A DNA stretch of 64,000 nt, from contig JAIFNA010000012.1 in the NCBI GenBank assembly GCA_020048055.1, positions 1 through 64,000 on the forward strand. Direction: 5' to 3'. Each line of letters opens with the position of its first letter. Position 1 is the first letter of the stretch. The notes beneath the pieces were generated by a model, which saw only the letters and a program-made list of their open reading frames with translations, did no database searches and was not told the DNA's origin. A program made the position numbers and the translations under genes. Shown here piece after piece: positions 53,291-62,560 of the stretch. The DNA is from Arcobacter sp. (lineage in GTDB: Bacteria > Campylobacterota > Campylobacteria > Campylobacterales > Arcobacteraceae).

Positions 53291-56200
53291 ATGTCAGCAA
53301 AAAAAATCCCACAATTTACCCATCTTCATCTCCACACAGAGTTTTCAATGCTCGATGGTGCAAACAAAATCCCAGTTTTAGCAAAAAAAGTAAAAGAGCT
53401 TGGGATGACAAGTGTTGCGATGACTGACCATGGTAATATGTTTGGAACTATCACTTTTTACAATGCTATGAAAAAAGAGGGGATCAAGCCAATTATTGGG
53501 ATGGAAGCTTATCTTCATAATGAAGAGGATATTGGTGATAAAAGTACAAAACGAAGATTTCATCTTTGTTTGTACGCAAAAAATGATGTAGGCTATAAAA
53601 ATCTTATGTATCTTAGTAGTCAAGCTTATATGAATGGATTTTATTATTATCCCAGAATAAATAAAAAACTTTTAAAAGAGAATTGTGAAGGTTTGGTTTG
53701 TACTGCTGCTTGTTTGCAAGGTGAGATAAATTGGCATCTAAATACAAACAGTGAGCGGAATGTTAAAAATGGAGCTAAAGGTTATGATGAAGCAAAACTT
53801 ATCGCTTTAGAATACAAAGAGATTTTTGGAGATGATTTTTATCTTGAAATTATGCGTCATGGGATTGATGATCAATTGTTTATAGATACTCAAATTATAA
53901 GATTGTCTAAAGAAACTGGGATAAAAATCGTTGCAACAAACGATACACACTACACAGAACAAAAAGACGCTGAAGCACATGAAGCTTTTATGTGTATCGC
54001 TATGAATAAACTTTATGATGACCCTAATCGTATGAGACATAGTGTACATGAGTTTTATGTAAAATCGCCAGAGCAGATGGCAAAGCTTTACGCAGATATT
54101 CCAGAAGCCCTTATTAATACTAATGAGATTGTAGAAAAATGTAATCTTGAGATAAAACTAGGAAATCCAACGCCTCCAAATTTTAAATTTACAAGGGAAA
54201 AAGCAGAAGCTCAAAATCTAAAACTTCCTGAGGAAAATTTAGAATATTCACTTGAAAACGATAAAGTTTTATTTAGCGTTGAATGCATTAAGGGGCTTGA
54301 AAAACGACTTCTGATTGTACCAAGTAACAAACATCAAGAATACAAAGATAGATTACAAGTTGAAATTGACATCATCAATAATATGAAATTCCCTGGATAC
54401 ATGCTTATTGTTTGGGATTTTGTTGCTTATGCAAAATTACATAATATTCCAGTTGGTCCTGGGCGTGGTTCGGCTGCTGGAAGTTTGGTTGCTTTTTGTT
54501 TATCTATTACAGATATTGATCCAATTCCATACGGGTTACTTTTTGAGAGGTTTCTAAATCCTGAACGGGTTTCTATGCCAGATATTGATATGGACTTTTG
54601 TCAGGCTCGTCGTCAAGAGGTTATTGACTATGTTGTGCTGAAATATGGACGAGAAAATGTTGCGCAGATTATTACTTTTGGTAAGCTTCTAGCAAAAGGG
54701 GTTATTAGAGATGTTGCTAGGGTTCTTGATATGCCTTACAAAGAGGCTGACGCTATGGCAAAACTAATACCAGATGAACTTGGGATAAATCTTAAAGATT
54801 CTTGGGAAAAAGAGCCAAAATTAAAAGAGCTTTGTGAACTTAATCCAAAAGCAGCTAGGGTTTGGGAGTATGCATTAGCATTAGAGGGACTAAATAGAAA
54901 TGCTGGAACACACGCAGCTGGGGTTGTTATCTCAAATGAACCACTTTGGCTCAAAACTCCACTTTTTAAGCCATCAGGACTTGATACTATTGCAACTCAA
55001 TATAATGGAAAATATGTTGAAGATGTGGATTTAATAAAGTTTGACTTTTTGGGACTGAAAACTTTAACTGTAATTGAAGGCGCATTACAACTTGTGGAGA
55101 AAAGATATGGAAATAGAATTAACTTTATAGAGCAAGATGTAAACGACAAGGGTGTTTATGACCTTATTCAAACAGGTCATACAATAGGTTTGTTTCAGAT
55201 AGAGTCAAGTGGTATGCAAGACCTTAATAAAAGGCTAAAGCCATCAAATTTTGAAGATATTATTGCGGTACTAGCACTCTACCGACCAGGTCCTATGGAG
55301 TCTGGAATGCTTGATGACTTTATTGATAGAAAACACGGACGTGCTAAGATTGATTATTTTTATGATGAGTTTGAAGCCCCACTAAAACCTATTTTGGAAC
55401 CAACTTATGGTGTTATTGTTTATCAAGAGCAAGTTATGCAAATTGTTCAAGTTATCGGCGGATTTTCTTTGGGTGGTGCGGATTTAGTAAGACGAGCTAT
55501 GGGTAAAAAAATTAAAGAGGAGATGGATAAACTCAAAGATGAATTTGCTGACGGTGGAGTTAAAAAAGGGTATGTTAGGGAGCATTGCGAAGAGCTTTTT
55601 GATTTAATTGTTAAGTTTGCAGGATATGGATTTAATAAATCACATTCAGCAGCTTATGCAATGGTCACCTTTTATACCTCATATCTCAAAGCTTACTATA
55701 CAACTGAATTTATGGCATCTTTACTTACGAGTGAAAAAGATAATACAGATAAAGTTGTTAAGTATGTTGATGAAGTGAAAAGGCTTGGATTTGATTTAGT
55801 TCCTCCACATATCAATAAATCAGATTTAGTTTTTAGTGCTGAAACAATCAATAATAAAAATGTTGTAATGTTTGGAATGGGTGCGTTAAAAGGTGCCGGA
55901 GATGTTGCAATTAGCTCAATTTTGAGAGCTAGAAGTGAGGGTGCATTTAAAGATTTAGCAGATTTTGTTAGCAGAATTGATGGGAGTAAAGTAAATAAAA
56001 GAGTTATTGAAACACTAGCAAAATCGGGCGCGTTAGATTGTTTTGGATATACAAGACGAGCAATTTTGGAGCAAATCGAGGATATTGTTGAAGCAGTTGG
56101 CAAGGCATCACAAGCAAAAAAACAAGCAATTGGAAGTTTATTTGGTGATGATGAAGAGATGATGAGTGTTGATATATCAATTAAAAATTTTCCAGAATAT

Positions 56201-56836
56201 GAGGCAAAAGAGATTTTAGAATTTGAAAAAGAATCACTCGGTTTTTATGTATCAGGGCATCCACTTGATAGTTACAGGGAAACATTTAGTGAGATAAATT
56301 ACACACTGAGTTCACAATTTGATGAGTTAGCTGATGGAAACGAAACGATTTTAATTGGAAAAATTGAAAATATAGCAAAAAAGATGTCAAAAAAAGGGAA
56401 TTCTTTTGGTATCGCAACTATTATAGATTTACATGGAAGTTTTGAATTGATGTTGTTTGATAATTTACTTAAAGAACTTGAAGATGATTTTGATATTAGT
56501 AAACCGTTGGCATTTAAAGTTGGAGTAACTGTTAATGATTTCGGAGTTAGATTTAATGTTAAAAAAGTCGAGTCATTAAAAGATGCAAAAAATGAAAAAC
56601 TAAAAACAAAAAGAGTTGTAGAGGTTTTGCCACCATTAATTTTAAATATCCCGTTTAGTGATGATGAGTCGATACTTTACGCCCTATTTGAGGTTATTTC
56701 ACAAAATCAAGGTAAAAGGGATTTGACATTTTGTATTAAATCCAAACTTGGTGATGTGGAACTTGATAGTAGTTACAAAATAAATAAAGAGTGTGAAAAC
56801 TTACTTAAAAATATAGAAGGAGTTTATATTGGATAA
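53291..56836 (+). CDS. dnaE: DNA polymerase III subunit alpha
   Basis: 1181 residues, the replicative polymerase. A PHP domain begins FTHLHLHTEFSMLDGANKI; the polymerase palm has GPGRGSAAGSLVAFCL (about 395) and the catalytic PDIDMDFCQ (about 430). RPGPMESGMLDDFI, YQEQVMQI, GYGFNKSHSAAYA, a helix-hairpin-helix region and an OB fold (ETILIGKIENIAKKMSKKGN) follow. The 185-base upstream spacer holds the rplQ terminator and a promoter-like TATACT near 53241. surE overlaps its end by 8 bases. Confidence 0.97.
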   Translation: MSAKKIPQFTHLHLHTEFSMLDGANKIPVLAKKVKELGMTSVAMTDHGNMFGTITFYNAMKKEGIKPIIGMEAYLHNEEDIGDKSTKRRFHLCLYAKNDVGYKNLMYLSSQAYMNGFYYYPRINKKLLKENCEGLVCTAACLQGEINWHLNTNSERNVKNGAKGYDEAKLIALEYKEIFGDDFYLEIMRHGIDDQLFIDTQIIRLSKETGIKIVATNDTHYTEQKDAEAHEAFMCIAMNKLYDDPNRMRHSVHEFYVKSPEQMAKLYADIPEALINTNEIVEKCNLEIKLGNPTPPNFKFTREKAEAQNLKLPEENLEYSLENDKVLFSVECIKGLEKRLLIVPSNKHQEYKDRLQVEIDIINNMKFPGYMLIVWDFVAYAKLHNIPVGPGRGSAAGSLVAFCLSITDIDPIPYGLLFERFLNPERVSMPDIDMDFCQARRQEVIDYVVLKYGRENVAQIITFGKLLAKGVIRDVARVLDMPYKEADAMAKLIPDELGINLKDSWEKEPKLKELCELNPKAARVWEYALALEGLNRNAGTHAAGVVISNEPLWLKTPLFKPSGLDTIATQYNGKYVEDVDLIKFDFLGLKTLTVIEGALQLVEKRYGNRINFIEQDVNDKGVYDLIQTGHTIGLFQIESSGMQDLNKRLKPSNFEDIIAVLALYRPGPMESGMLDDFIDRKHGRAKIDYFYDEFEAPLKPILEPTYGVIVYQEQVMQIVQVIGGFSLGGADLVRRAMGKKIKEEMDKLKDEFADGGVKKGYVREHCEELFDLIVKFAGYGFNKSHSAAYAMVTFYTSYLKAYYTTEFMASLLTSEKDNTDKVVKYVDEVKRLGFDLVPPHINKSDLVFSAETINNKNVVMFGMGALKGAGDVAISSILRARSEGAFKDLADFVSRIDGSKVNKRVIETLAKSGALDCFGYTRRAILEQIEDIVEAVGKASQAKKQAIGSLFGDDEEMMSVDISIKNFPEYEAKEILEFEKESLGFYVSGHPLDSYRETFSEINYTLSSQFDELADGNETILIGKIENIAKKMSKKGNSFGIATIIDLHGSFELMLFDNLLKELEDDFDISKPLAFKVGVTVNDFGVRFNVKKVESLKDAKNEKLKTKRVVEVLPPLILNIPFSDDESILYALFEVISQNQGKRDLTFCIKSKLGDVELDSSYKINKECENLLKNIEGVYIG

Positions 56837-57620
56837 AAGAAATATTCTAATTACAAACGATGATGGTTTTGATGCTGTTGGTTTAAAACATCTTGTTGAG
56901 GCATTAAAACCTTTAGCACATATCAAAGTTGTAGCACCTGCAACAAATAAATCAGCGTGCGCACACAGTATGACACTTACTCGTCCACTTAGATTTAAAA
57001 GTTATGATGATGATTGTTTTATGCTTGAAGATGGGACTCCAACTGATTGCGTATTTTTGGGACTTCATACTTTATATCCAGATGGAAATCTACCAGATTT
57101 GGTGGTAAGTGGGATAAATGTCGGCTCAAATATGGGGGAAGATATAACATACAGTGGTACAGTAGCAGGAGCTATGGAAGCTGTACTTCAAGGTGTTCCT
57201 GCTATCTCAATATCGCAAGTTCTTGATGACAAAATCAAAGAAGTTGTTGATATTTGGGATTATTCACTAGCTAAAAAGTCAATTTTTGATATAGTTCAAA
57301 AAATTTTAAATGGGGGTTTCCCTCTTGCAAAAAGAAAGCTTTTAAATATAAATATTCCTGCGTGTAATCTTAATGAATGTAATGGGATTAGGATTACAAA
57401 AGCTGGATTTAGAGCTTATGGAAATGATTATAGAACTTATCATGATCCAAAAGGTGGAGAGTTTCATTGGATTGGACTTCACCCCTTAATTTGGGAGAGT
57501 GATGACAAGCTTTGCGATTTTGAAGCGGTAAATGAAAACTATGTTTCGATAACCCCAGTAAAGCTTGATATGACAAGTTATGATGATATAGAAAATTTAA
57601 ACAAATGGATGGACAACTAA
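56829..57620 (+). CDS. surE: 5'/3'-nucleotidase SurE
   Basis: 263 residues. A metal-dependent phosphatase of nucleoside monophosphates used in stationary-phase survival. The N-terminal ILITNDDGFDAVGLKHL holds the metal aspartates; APATNKSACAHSMTLTRPL and SGINVGSNMGEDITYSGTVAGAMEA complete the active site. Start is TTG at 56829 with AAGGAG at 56818-56823, overlapping dnaE by 8 bases. Confidence 0.95.
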   Translation: MDKRNILITNDDGFDAVGLKHLVEALKPLAHIKVVAPATNKSACAHSMTLTRPLRFKSYDDDCFMLEDGTPTDCVFLGLHTLYPDGNLPDLVVSGINVGSNMGEDITYSGTVAGAMEAVLQGVPAISISQVLDDKIKEVVDIWDYSLAKKSIFDIVQKILNGGFPLAKRKLLNINIPACNLNECNGIRITKAGFRAYGNDYRTYHDPKGGEFHWIGLHPLIWESDDKLCDFEAVNENYVSITPVKLDMTSYDDIENLNKWMDN

Positions 57621-57621
57621 A

Positions 57622-57885
57622 ATGACAATTTATAAAATGTTACAAAACGATATTAAGGTACTTAATCGTGATCTTAAAAGTGAAGATGAGATTATTGAGA
57701 TATTAAAAAAAAGACTTACAAAAAAAGAATTTAAGTACTATTTGATGAGACTTGAGGGTGTTGAGAATGAACTTATGAAAAAAGAGTTAAATGTCGATGA
57801 TGAGAGATTCGATGAGATTTTTAAAACTACAATCAAGAAATTAAATGCAGAAAAACTAAAATATGAATTATCAACTAGAGTTTAG
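57622..57885 (+). CDS. small helical protein of unknown function
   Basis: 87 residues, highly charged (Lys/Glu/Asp) and predicted all-helical: YKMLQNDIKVLNRDLKSEDE, IIEILKKRLTKKEFKYYLMR and similar. No signal peptide, membrane segment or metal motif. It begins one base after surE and ends nine bases before psd, so it is in the same operon. I do not recognise the family. Confidence 0.7.
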   Translation: MTIYKMLQNDIKVLNRDLKSEDEIIEILKKRLTKKEFKYYLMRLEGVENELMKKELNVDDERFDEIFKTTIKKLNAEKLKYELSTRV

Positions 57886-57894
57886 GTGAAATAG

Positions 57895-58710
57895 ATGCAT
57901 ATTACAAATAAAATTTCACACTATTTTGAAAAATTTGCTTCAAAAGAGTTTTCTCCTACTGTACAAAGTTTTATAAATAATAGCTATGTAAAACTTTTAG
58001 GGCTAGATATGACAGATTTTGATGAGCCAAAAAACTACAAAACTCTAAATCAACTTTTCACAAGAATGCTTCTTGTGCCTCGTCAATTTGATAAAAATCA
58101 CAATACATTTATCTCAGTTGCTGATAGTTATGTGAGTAGCCAAGGTGATATAAATGAGGGTATCGCTTTACAAATTAAAGGTATGGAATATAGTATTGAT
58201 AAACTTCTAACAAATCATATTGATAGCTTGAATATTGGAAAACTTCAAAATGGAAAGTTTATGAATTTTTATTTAAGTCCAAAAGATTACCATCGCTACC
58301 ATAGTCCAATTGGTGCAAAGGTTACAAAACTTATCCATATTCCAGGTAAACTTTATCCTGTAAATTTTACATATTTAAATAAGCAAGATGAACTTTTTAT
58401 CGAAAATGAAAGGGTTGTGCTGGAGTGCAATGCAAGTGATGGGAAACTTTTTTATATGGTTTTTGTTGGCGCGTTAAATGTTGGAAAAATGGTTTTTGAT
58501 TTTGAACCAAGAGTTGAAACTAACAAAAATTTAAAAAAAATTAGTGTTTATGAATATAGTGAACAATATATTGCAAAAGGGGAGTGTTTGGGGCATTTTA
58601 AAATGGGCTCGACTGTACTTCTTTTTTGGGAAAATGATATGGTTGAGCTTACAAATTTACTTGATACCTCTGTTAGATTCGGTGAAGTTATAGCTACTTT
58701 AAACGCATAA
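57895..58710 (+). CDS. psd: phosphatidylserine decarboxylase
   Basis: 271 residues. It makes phosphatidylethanolamine at the inner membrane. NQLFTRMLLVPRQFD, ADSYVSSQGDI, the catalytic histidine region SPKDYHRYHSPIGAKV and the self-cleavage site LGHFKMGSTVLLFW are present; cleavage at the Gly-Ser of MGST would form the pyruvoyl group. Unlike the Psd-related gene after ftsH, all catalytic features are intact here. It shares one base with the SDR gene (TAATG). Confidence 0.94.
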   Translation: MHITNKISHYFEKFASKEFSPTVQSFINNSYVKLLGLDMTDFDEPKNYKTLNQLFTRMLLVPRQFDKNHNTFISVADSYVSSQGDINEGIALQIKGMEYSIDKLLTNHIDSLNIGKLQNGKFMNFYLSPKDYHRYHSPIGAKVTKLIHIPGKLYPVNFTYLNKQDELFIENERVVLECNASDGKLFYMVFVGALNVGKMVFDFEPRVETNKNLKKISVYEYSEQYIAKGECLGHFKMGSTVLLFWENDMVELTNLLDTSVRFGEVIATLNA

Positions 58711-59525
58711 TGAAAACAATTTTTATAACAGGTTGTAGTTCAGGAATTGGAAGGGAAACTGCGTATTATTTAAAAAGTAAAGGTTATAGGGTTTTCCCAA
58801 CAGCTAGAAAAATTGAAGATGTCGAGTTGCTTAAAAATGATGGTTTCGAGGCATTTTTACTTGATGTTAGAGATAGTGACAATATAAAACAAGTATTAGA
58901 AGATGTTTTAGAATTAAGTGGAAAAATTGATATACTCTTTAATAATGCTGGTTTTGGACAGCCTGGTGCACTTGAAGATATCACAACACCAATTTTAAAA
59001 GAGCAATTTGAAACAAATGTCTTTGGTCTTCATGAGATTATGATACAGGTTTTAAAAATAATGCAAAATCAAAATAGTGGAACAATTATCAATCACAGCT
59101 CTGTTTTGGGACTTGTAAGTTTACGGCTTCGTGGTGCTTATAATGCAAGTAAGTATGCTGTTGAGGGTCTTAGTGATACACTTAGGCTTGAACTTAAAGA
59201 ATCAAACTCGAAAGTTAATATTACGGTTTTAAATACAGGACCAGTGAAAAGTGAATTTAGAAATAATGCAAAAAATATGGTTATAAAAAATATAGATATA
59301 GAAAATTCTAATTTTCGTGAAGTTTATAAAAAGAGTCTTGCTTCAACAAAAAGTGATGTTCCATTTTCACTTACGCCAATTGATGTAGCAAAAGTTGTAG
59401 AAAAAATAATTGTAGCCAAAGTTATAAAACCAAGGTATTACATAACAAAAGCAACATATATTTTAGGTTTTGCAAAAAGAATTTTATCAACAGCACTATT
59501 AGATAAAATTCTTATTAAGATTTAA
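58710..59525 (+). CDS. short-chain dehydrogenase/reductase
   Basis: 271 residues of the classical SDR family. The cofactor loop is TGCSSGIGRETA (residues 7-18) and the NNAG motif is LFNNAGFG (about 76). The catalytic Ser is in INHSSVLGL and Tyr-Lys in YNASKYAVEGLS (about 148). A C-terminal hydrophobic segment (TYILGFAKRILSTALLDKIL) may contact membranes. Substrate unknown; the position after psd hints at lipid metabolism. Confidence 0.87.
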   Translation: MKTIFITGCSSGIGRETAYYLKSKGYRVFPTARKIEDVELLKNDGFEAFLLDVRDSDNIKQVLEDVLELSGKIDILFNNAGFGQPGALEDITTPILKEQFETNVFGLHEIMIQVLKIMQNQNSGTIINHSSVLGLVSLRLRGAYNASKYAVEGLSDTLRLELKESNSKVNITVLNTGPVKSEFRNNAKNMVIKNIDIENSNFREVYKKSLASTKSDVPFSLTPIDVAKVVEKIIVAKVIKPRYYITKATYILGFAKRILSTALLDKILIKI

Positions 59526-59578
59526 TGCTAACTGCTCTAAAATATAAATATCTAACTAAACCAATATAAGCAGTAAAA

Positions 59579-59983
59579 ATGGACAATTTCCAATCATTAT
59601 CAATGAATCTTCTTGAGGAGCAATCTGATTTAATATTTTTTTCTTTGGATTTAGATTATAAATACAAAAATTTTTCAAAAAAACACTCATTAGTGATGGA
59701 GCTTATTTGGGGAAAAAAGATTGACATTGGTATTTCGATTTTCGAGTATATATCCAATGATATCGATAGAGAGAAAGCTAAAAATAATTTTCTGCAAGTG
59801 ATACAAACCAAGTTACCATTTACAATAGAAGAGCAATTTGGAGATCAATTTTTACATAGAAGTCATTATAAAGATAGTTATTTTCCGATGTTAGAAAACG
59901 TTAAAGTTGTTGGTATTTTTGTAACAGTTGAAGAGATGAACCATATTGAAGATAAGCAAATATTTGAGCAAATTGTAATTTAA
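59579..59983 (+). CDS. N-terminal PAS-domain fragment of a frameshifted LOV histidine kinase
   Basis: 134 residues: a PAS domain (LLEEQSDLIFFSLDLDYKYK ... YFPMLENVKVVGIFVTVEEM) ending in an incipient linker helix EDKQIFEQIV, then a premature TAA. The natural continuation NLTKSGIILVDCTKHD lies in the next frame from 59977 on. Re-adding one base (GTA AAT TTA ACT instead of GTA ATT TAA) would join both parts. So this is probably the first half of one gene with 60025-61017. Confidence 0.7.
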   Translation: MDNFQSLSMNLLEEQSDLIFFSLDLDYKYKNFSKKHSLVMELIWGKKIDIGISIFEYISNDIDREKAKNNFLQVIQTKLPFTIEEQFGDQFLHRSHYKDSYFPMLENVKVVGIFVTVEEMNHIEDKQIFEQIVI

Positions 59984-60024
59984 CTAAAAGTGGAATCATC
60001 TTAGTAGATTGCACCAAACATGAT

Positions 60025-61017
60025 ATGCCTCTAATTTTTGTAAATGATGCCTTTGTTTCAATTACGGGATATGAAAAAGAGGAAGTTTATGGGAAAAATT
60101 GTAGATTTTTACAAAATGACGATAGAAATCAAGAGACAGTTTATAAAGTAAGAGAAGCTATAAAAAATAAAGAATATTGTGAAATTGAACTTAGAAATTA
60201 TAAAAAAGATGGAACACTTTTTTATAATCTATTATCACTTAGTCCTATATTTGATAGTCATGGTGAGTTGACTTATTATATTGGCATACAAAATGATATT
60301 ACTAAATTAAAGCAACAAAATGAACTATATTTCCAGCAAAAACGAGCTGAATCATTGACAAATTTGATTAAAAATCTCTCACACCAATGGCGTCAACCAC
60401 TCTCACTTATATCAACTTTGAGTGGCTCAATTCAGCTTAAAAATGAAGTTGGACTTTTAAGCAATGATGATCTTGTTGAACACACAACAAGGATAATTTC
60501 AACAACACAATATCTTTCGAATATCCTTACCGATTTTGATGGATTTTTAATAAATGATAACCGAGAAAATTTTAAGTTAAGTGAGATCATAAATGATGAA
60601 ATGAAGATTCTTAAAGATATTAATTTTATTGTAGAGTTTGATAGTAATCTTGAAATCTCTAGTTATAAAAATATTTTACAAATATGTATCTCTGGACTTC
60701 TTAGTAATTGTAAAGATGCGTTTGGTATTGAGGATAATAAACTGATTGTTATGGATTGTATAAAAAGTAAAGATGAAATAATCATCACCATAAAAGATAA
60801 TAGTTCTGGCGTGAATGAAAATATTATTGAAAATATTTTTGATCCATATTTTACAACAAAGCATCAAACACAAGGGACAGGGTTAGGGCTATATTTGATA
60901 CAAGTATTTTTGCAAAATATTGGCGGGTCAATTATTGTTAAAAATGGGAAATTTATCTATGATAATAAAGAGCATATCGGTGCTATCGCTACTATTACAC
61001 TTTTTAATGAGATTTAA
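60025..61017 (+). CDS. LOV-domain sensor histidine kinase, C-terminal part after frameshift
   Basis: 330 residues from the first ATG; homology begins earlier, at about 59977. The PAS domain has the LOV photoreceptor signature GKNCRFLQ (Cys at codon 60100) and the FMN-contacting ELRNYKKDGTLFYNLLSLSP, so blue-light flavin-cysteine adduct formation is expected. The kinase has the H-box LSHQWRQPLSLIS, an N-box (SNCKDAF) and ATP-lid motifs DNSSGV, FDPYFTTKHQTQGTGLGLYL. Starting at 60025 would remove the first LOV strand (GIILVD), so the product may not function unless the frameshift is bridged. No response regulator is next to it. Confidence 0.85.
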   Translation: MPLIFVNDAFVSITGYEKEEVYGKNCRFLQNDDRNQETVYKVREAIKNKEYCEIELRNYKKDGTLFYNLLSLSPIFDSHGELTYYIGIQNDITKLKQQNELYFQQKRAESLTNLIKNLSHQWRQPLSLISTLSGSIQLKNEVGLLSNDDLVEHTTRIISTTQYLSNILTDFDGFLINDNRENFKLSEIINDEMKILKDINFIVEFDSNLEISSYKNILQICISGLLSNCKDAFGIEDNKLIVMDCIKSKDEIIITIKDNSSGVNENIIENIFDPYFTTKHQTQGTGLGLYLIQVFLQNIGGSIIVKNGKFIYDNKEHIGAIATITLFNEI

Positions 61018-61027
61018 CTTCTAAAGA

Positions 61028-62560
61028 CTAATCAACCCTTTTTTGTTGTCTTTTGTTTTTATTAGCTAGATTTTGTTTATCAAAGCTATCTGTGATATCG
61101 CTATATTCCCTTAAAAATGATGGCAACTTTCTCCCACCAACTTTTAAAACATCATCTACAAGAAGATTTGCTACTTTTGTTTTATCTTTCATTTGTACTT
61201 CGCACATATAATTAAATAAAAATTGAGCCAATCTATCAAGTGATATTTGCCAAGTTGAATAAGTTTTTCCATAAATCCAGTTTGAAAAATCATAAAATGT
61301 TTCATAAACACTTCTGTTTTCAACAAGATATGCAAATGATGATGTGAAATTTCCACTATTGTAAAATAGATCCCAAAATCTTGAAAATCTTTTCATCACT
61401 TGCATCTTTTCAAATGGAATTATGTTATTTGCTAAAATATCATAAGGTGGCATATCACTATATGTCATTCCATAAAGTTCATCGTGTCTATTTAGTGTTG
61501 TACCTGATAACTTTTTAAGGACACCCACTTGAATTTCACTATTTGATAAGCTACACAAATAATCCAAATTTTCCCCGAAACTTTCACAACTTTCCCCTGG
61601 AAGCCCAATAATTAAATCAAGATGTATATGGGCATTTGTTTCATTTTCTAAAAACTCTAAATTTTCTTTTATTTTCGGAATATTTAGATTTCTTTTGATA
61701 TTTTTTGCAATATCTTTTTTTAGCGTTTGGATACCAATTTCAAGTTGGAGTGATGTTGGTGGAAATTTTTTTATCCTCTCTCTTAATTCGCTTGGAAAAT
61801 GATCTGGTATAACTTCAAAATGTGTTGTGAATGGCTCATTTTTTTCCAAAAAGAAATCCAGCAATCTTGTTGCTAATTTAATATCAAGATTAAAGGTTCT
61901 GTCTATAAATTTAAAATTCCTAGCACCTCTATCCCAAAGTATTGAAAATTCTTTTAATAACTCATCAATGTCAAAATTTCTAACCTCTTTATCGATGGAT
62001 GAGAGGCAAAATTCACACGAAAAAGGGCAACCTCTTGAGGCTTCAACATAGATATATCTATTTGCAATATCGTTATCATCGTAGTGTTTGTATGGAAGTT
62101 GTAGTTTTTTTAATTCATATAATTTTGGATGAAAAACTTTCTCTTTTACTTCAATATTATTTAAAATATCACGACAAAGTTCATAAAATGGAACTTCCCC
62201 TTCCCCCTCAATTACAAAATCAGCTTTATCAAAATTAACCCTAAAAGGGCGGTAGCTAACTTCAGGACCACCCAAAATGATAACTGTATCTGTAGCTACT
62301 TTTTTTATGATTTCAACCAACTCTTTTACATCACTAGCATTCCAAATGTAAACACCAATTCCAATTATTTTTGGACTATATTGGAGCAGATTTTCTGCAA
62401 TATCTTGCATCCTTTCATTTATTACATATTCTTTAATGATTGCTTTGTGTTGGAGTTCACCAAGATTTGCGTAAAGGTAACGAAGCCCCAAGCTACTATG
62501 TGTATAGCGACCGTTTAAGGTTGTTAATATTATCTCTTTTGTTTGCTTAGTGGTGAGCAT
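61028..62560 (-). CDS. B12-binding radical SAM protein (DUF4080 type)
   Basis: 510 residues. An N-terminal cobalamin-binding fold (KIIGIGVYIWNASDV, VIILGGPEVSYRP) precedes a radical SAM core with the iron-sulfur motif CPFSCEFCLSS (about 179-189) and a C-terminal DUF4080-like region. Members of this class modify unknown substrates, often by methylation or ring changes at unreactive carbons. It overlaps the next upstream gene by 14 bases, so the two are cotranscribed. Confidence 0.87.
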   Translation of the reverse strand: MLTTKQTKEIILTTLNGRYTHSSLGLRYLYANLGELQHKAIIKEYVINERMQDIAENLLQYSPKIIGIGVYIWNASDVKELVEIIKKVATDTVIILGGPEVSYRPFRVNFDKADFVIEGEGEVPFYELCRDILNNIEVKEKVFHPKLYELKKLQLPYKHYDDNDIANRYIYVEASRGCPFSCEFCLSSIDKEVRNFDIDELLKEFSILWDRGARNFKFIDRTFNLDIKLATRLLDFFLEKNEPFTTHFEVIPDHFPSELRERIKKFPPTSLQLEIGIQTLKKDIAKNIKRNLNIPKIKENLEFLENETNAHIHLDLIIGLPGESCESFGENLDYLCSLSNSEIQVGVLKKLSGTTLNRHDELYGMTYSDMPPYDILANNIIPFEKMQVMKRFSRFWDLFYNSGNFTSSFAYLVENRSVYETFYDFSNWIYGKTYSTWQISLDRLAQFLFNYMCEVQMKDKTKVANLLVDDVLKVGGRKLPSFLREYSDITDSFDKQNLANKNKRQQKRVD

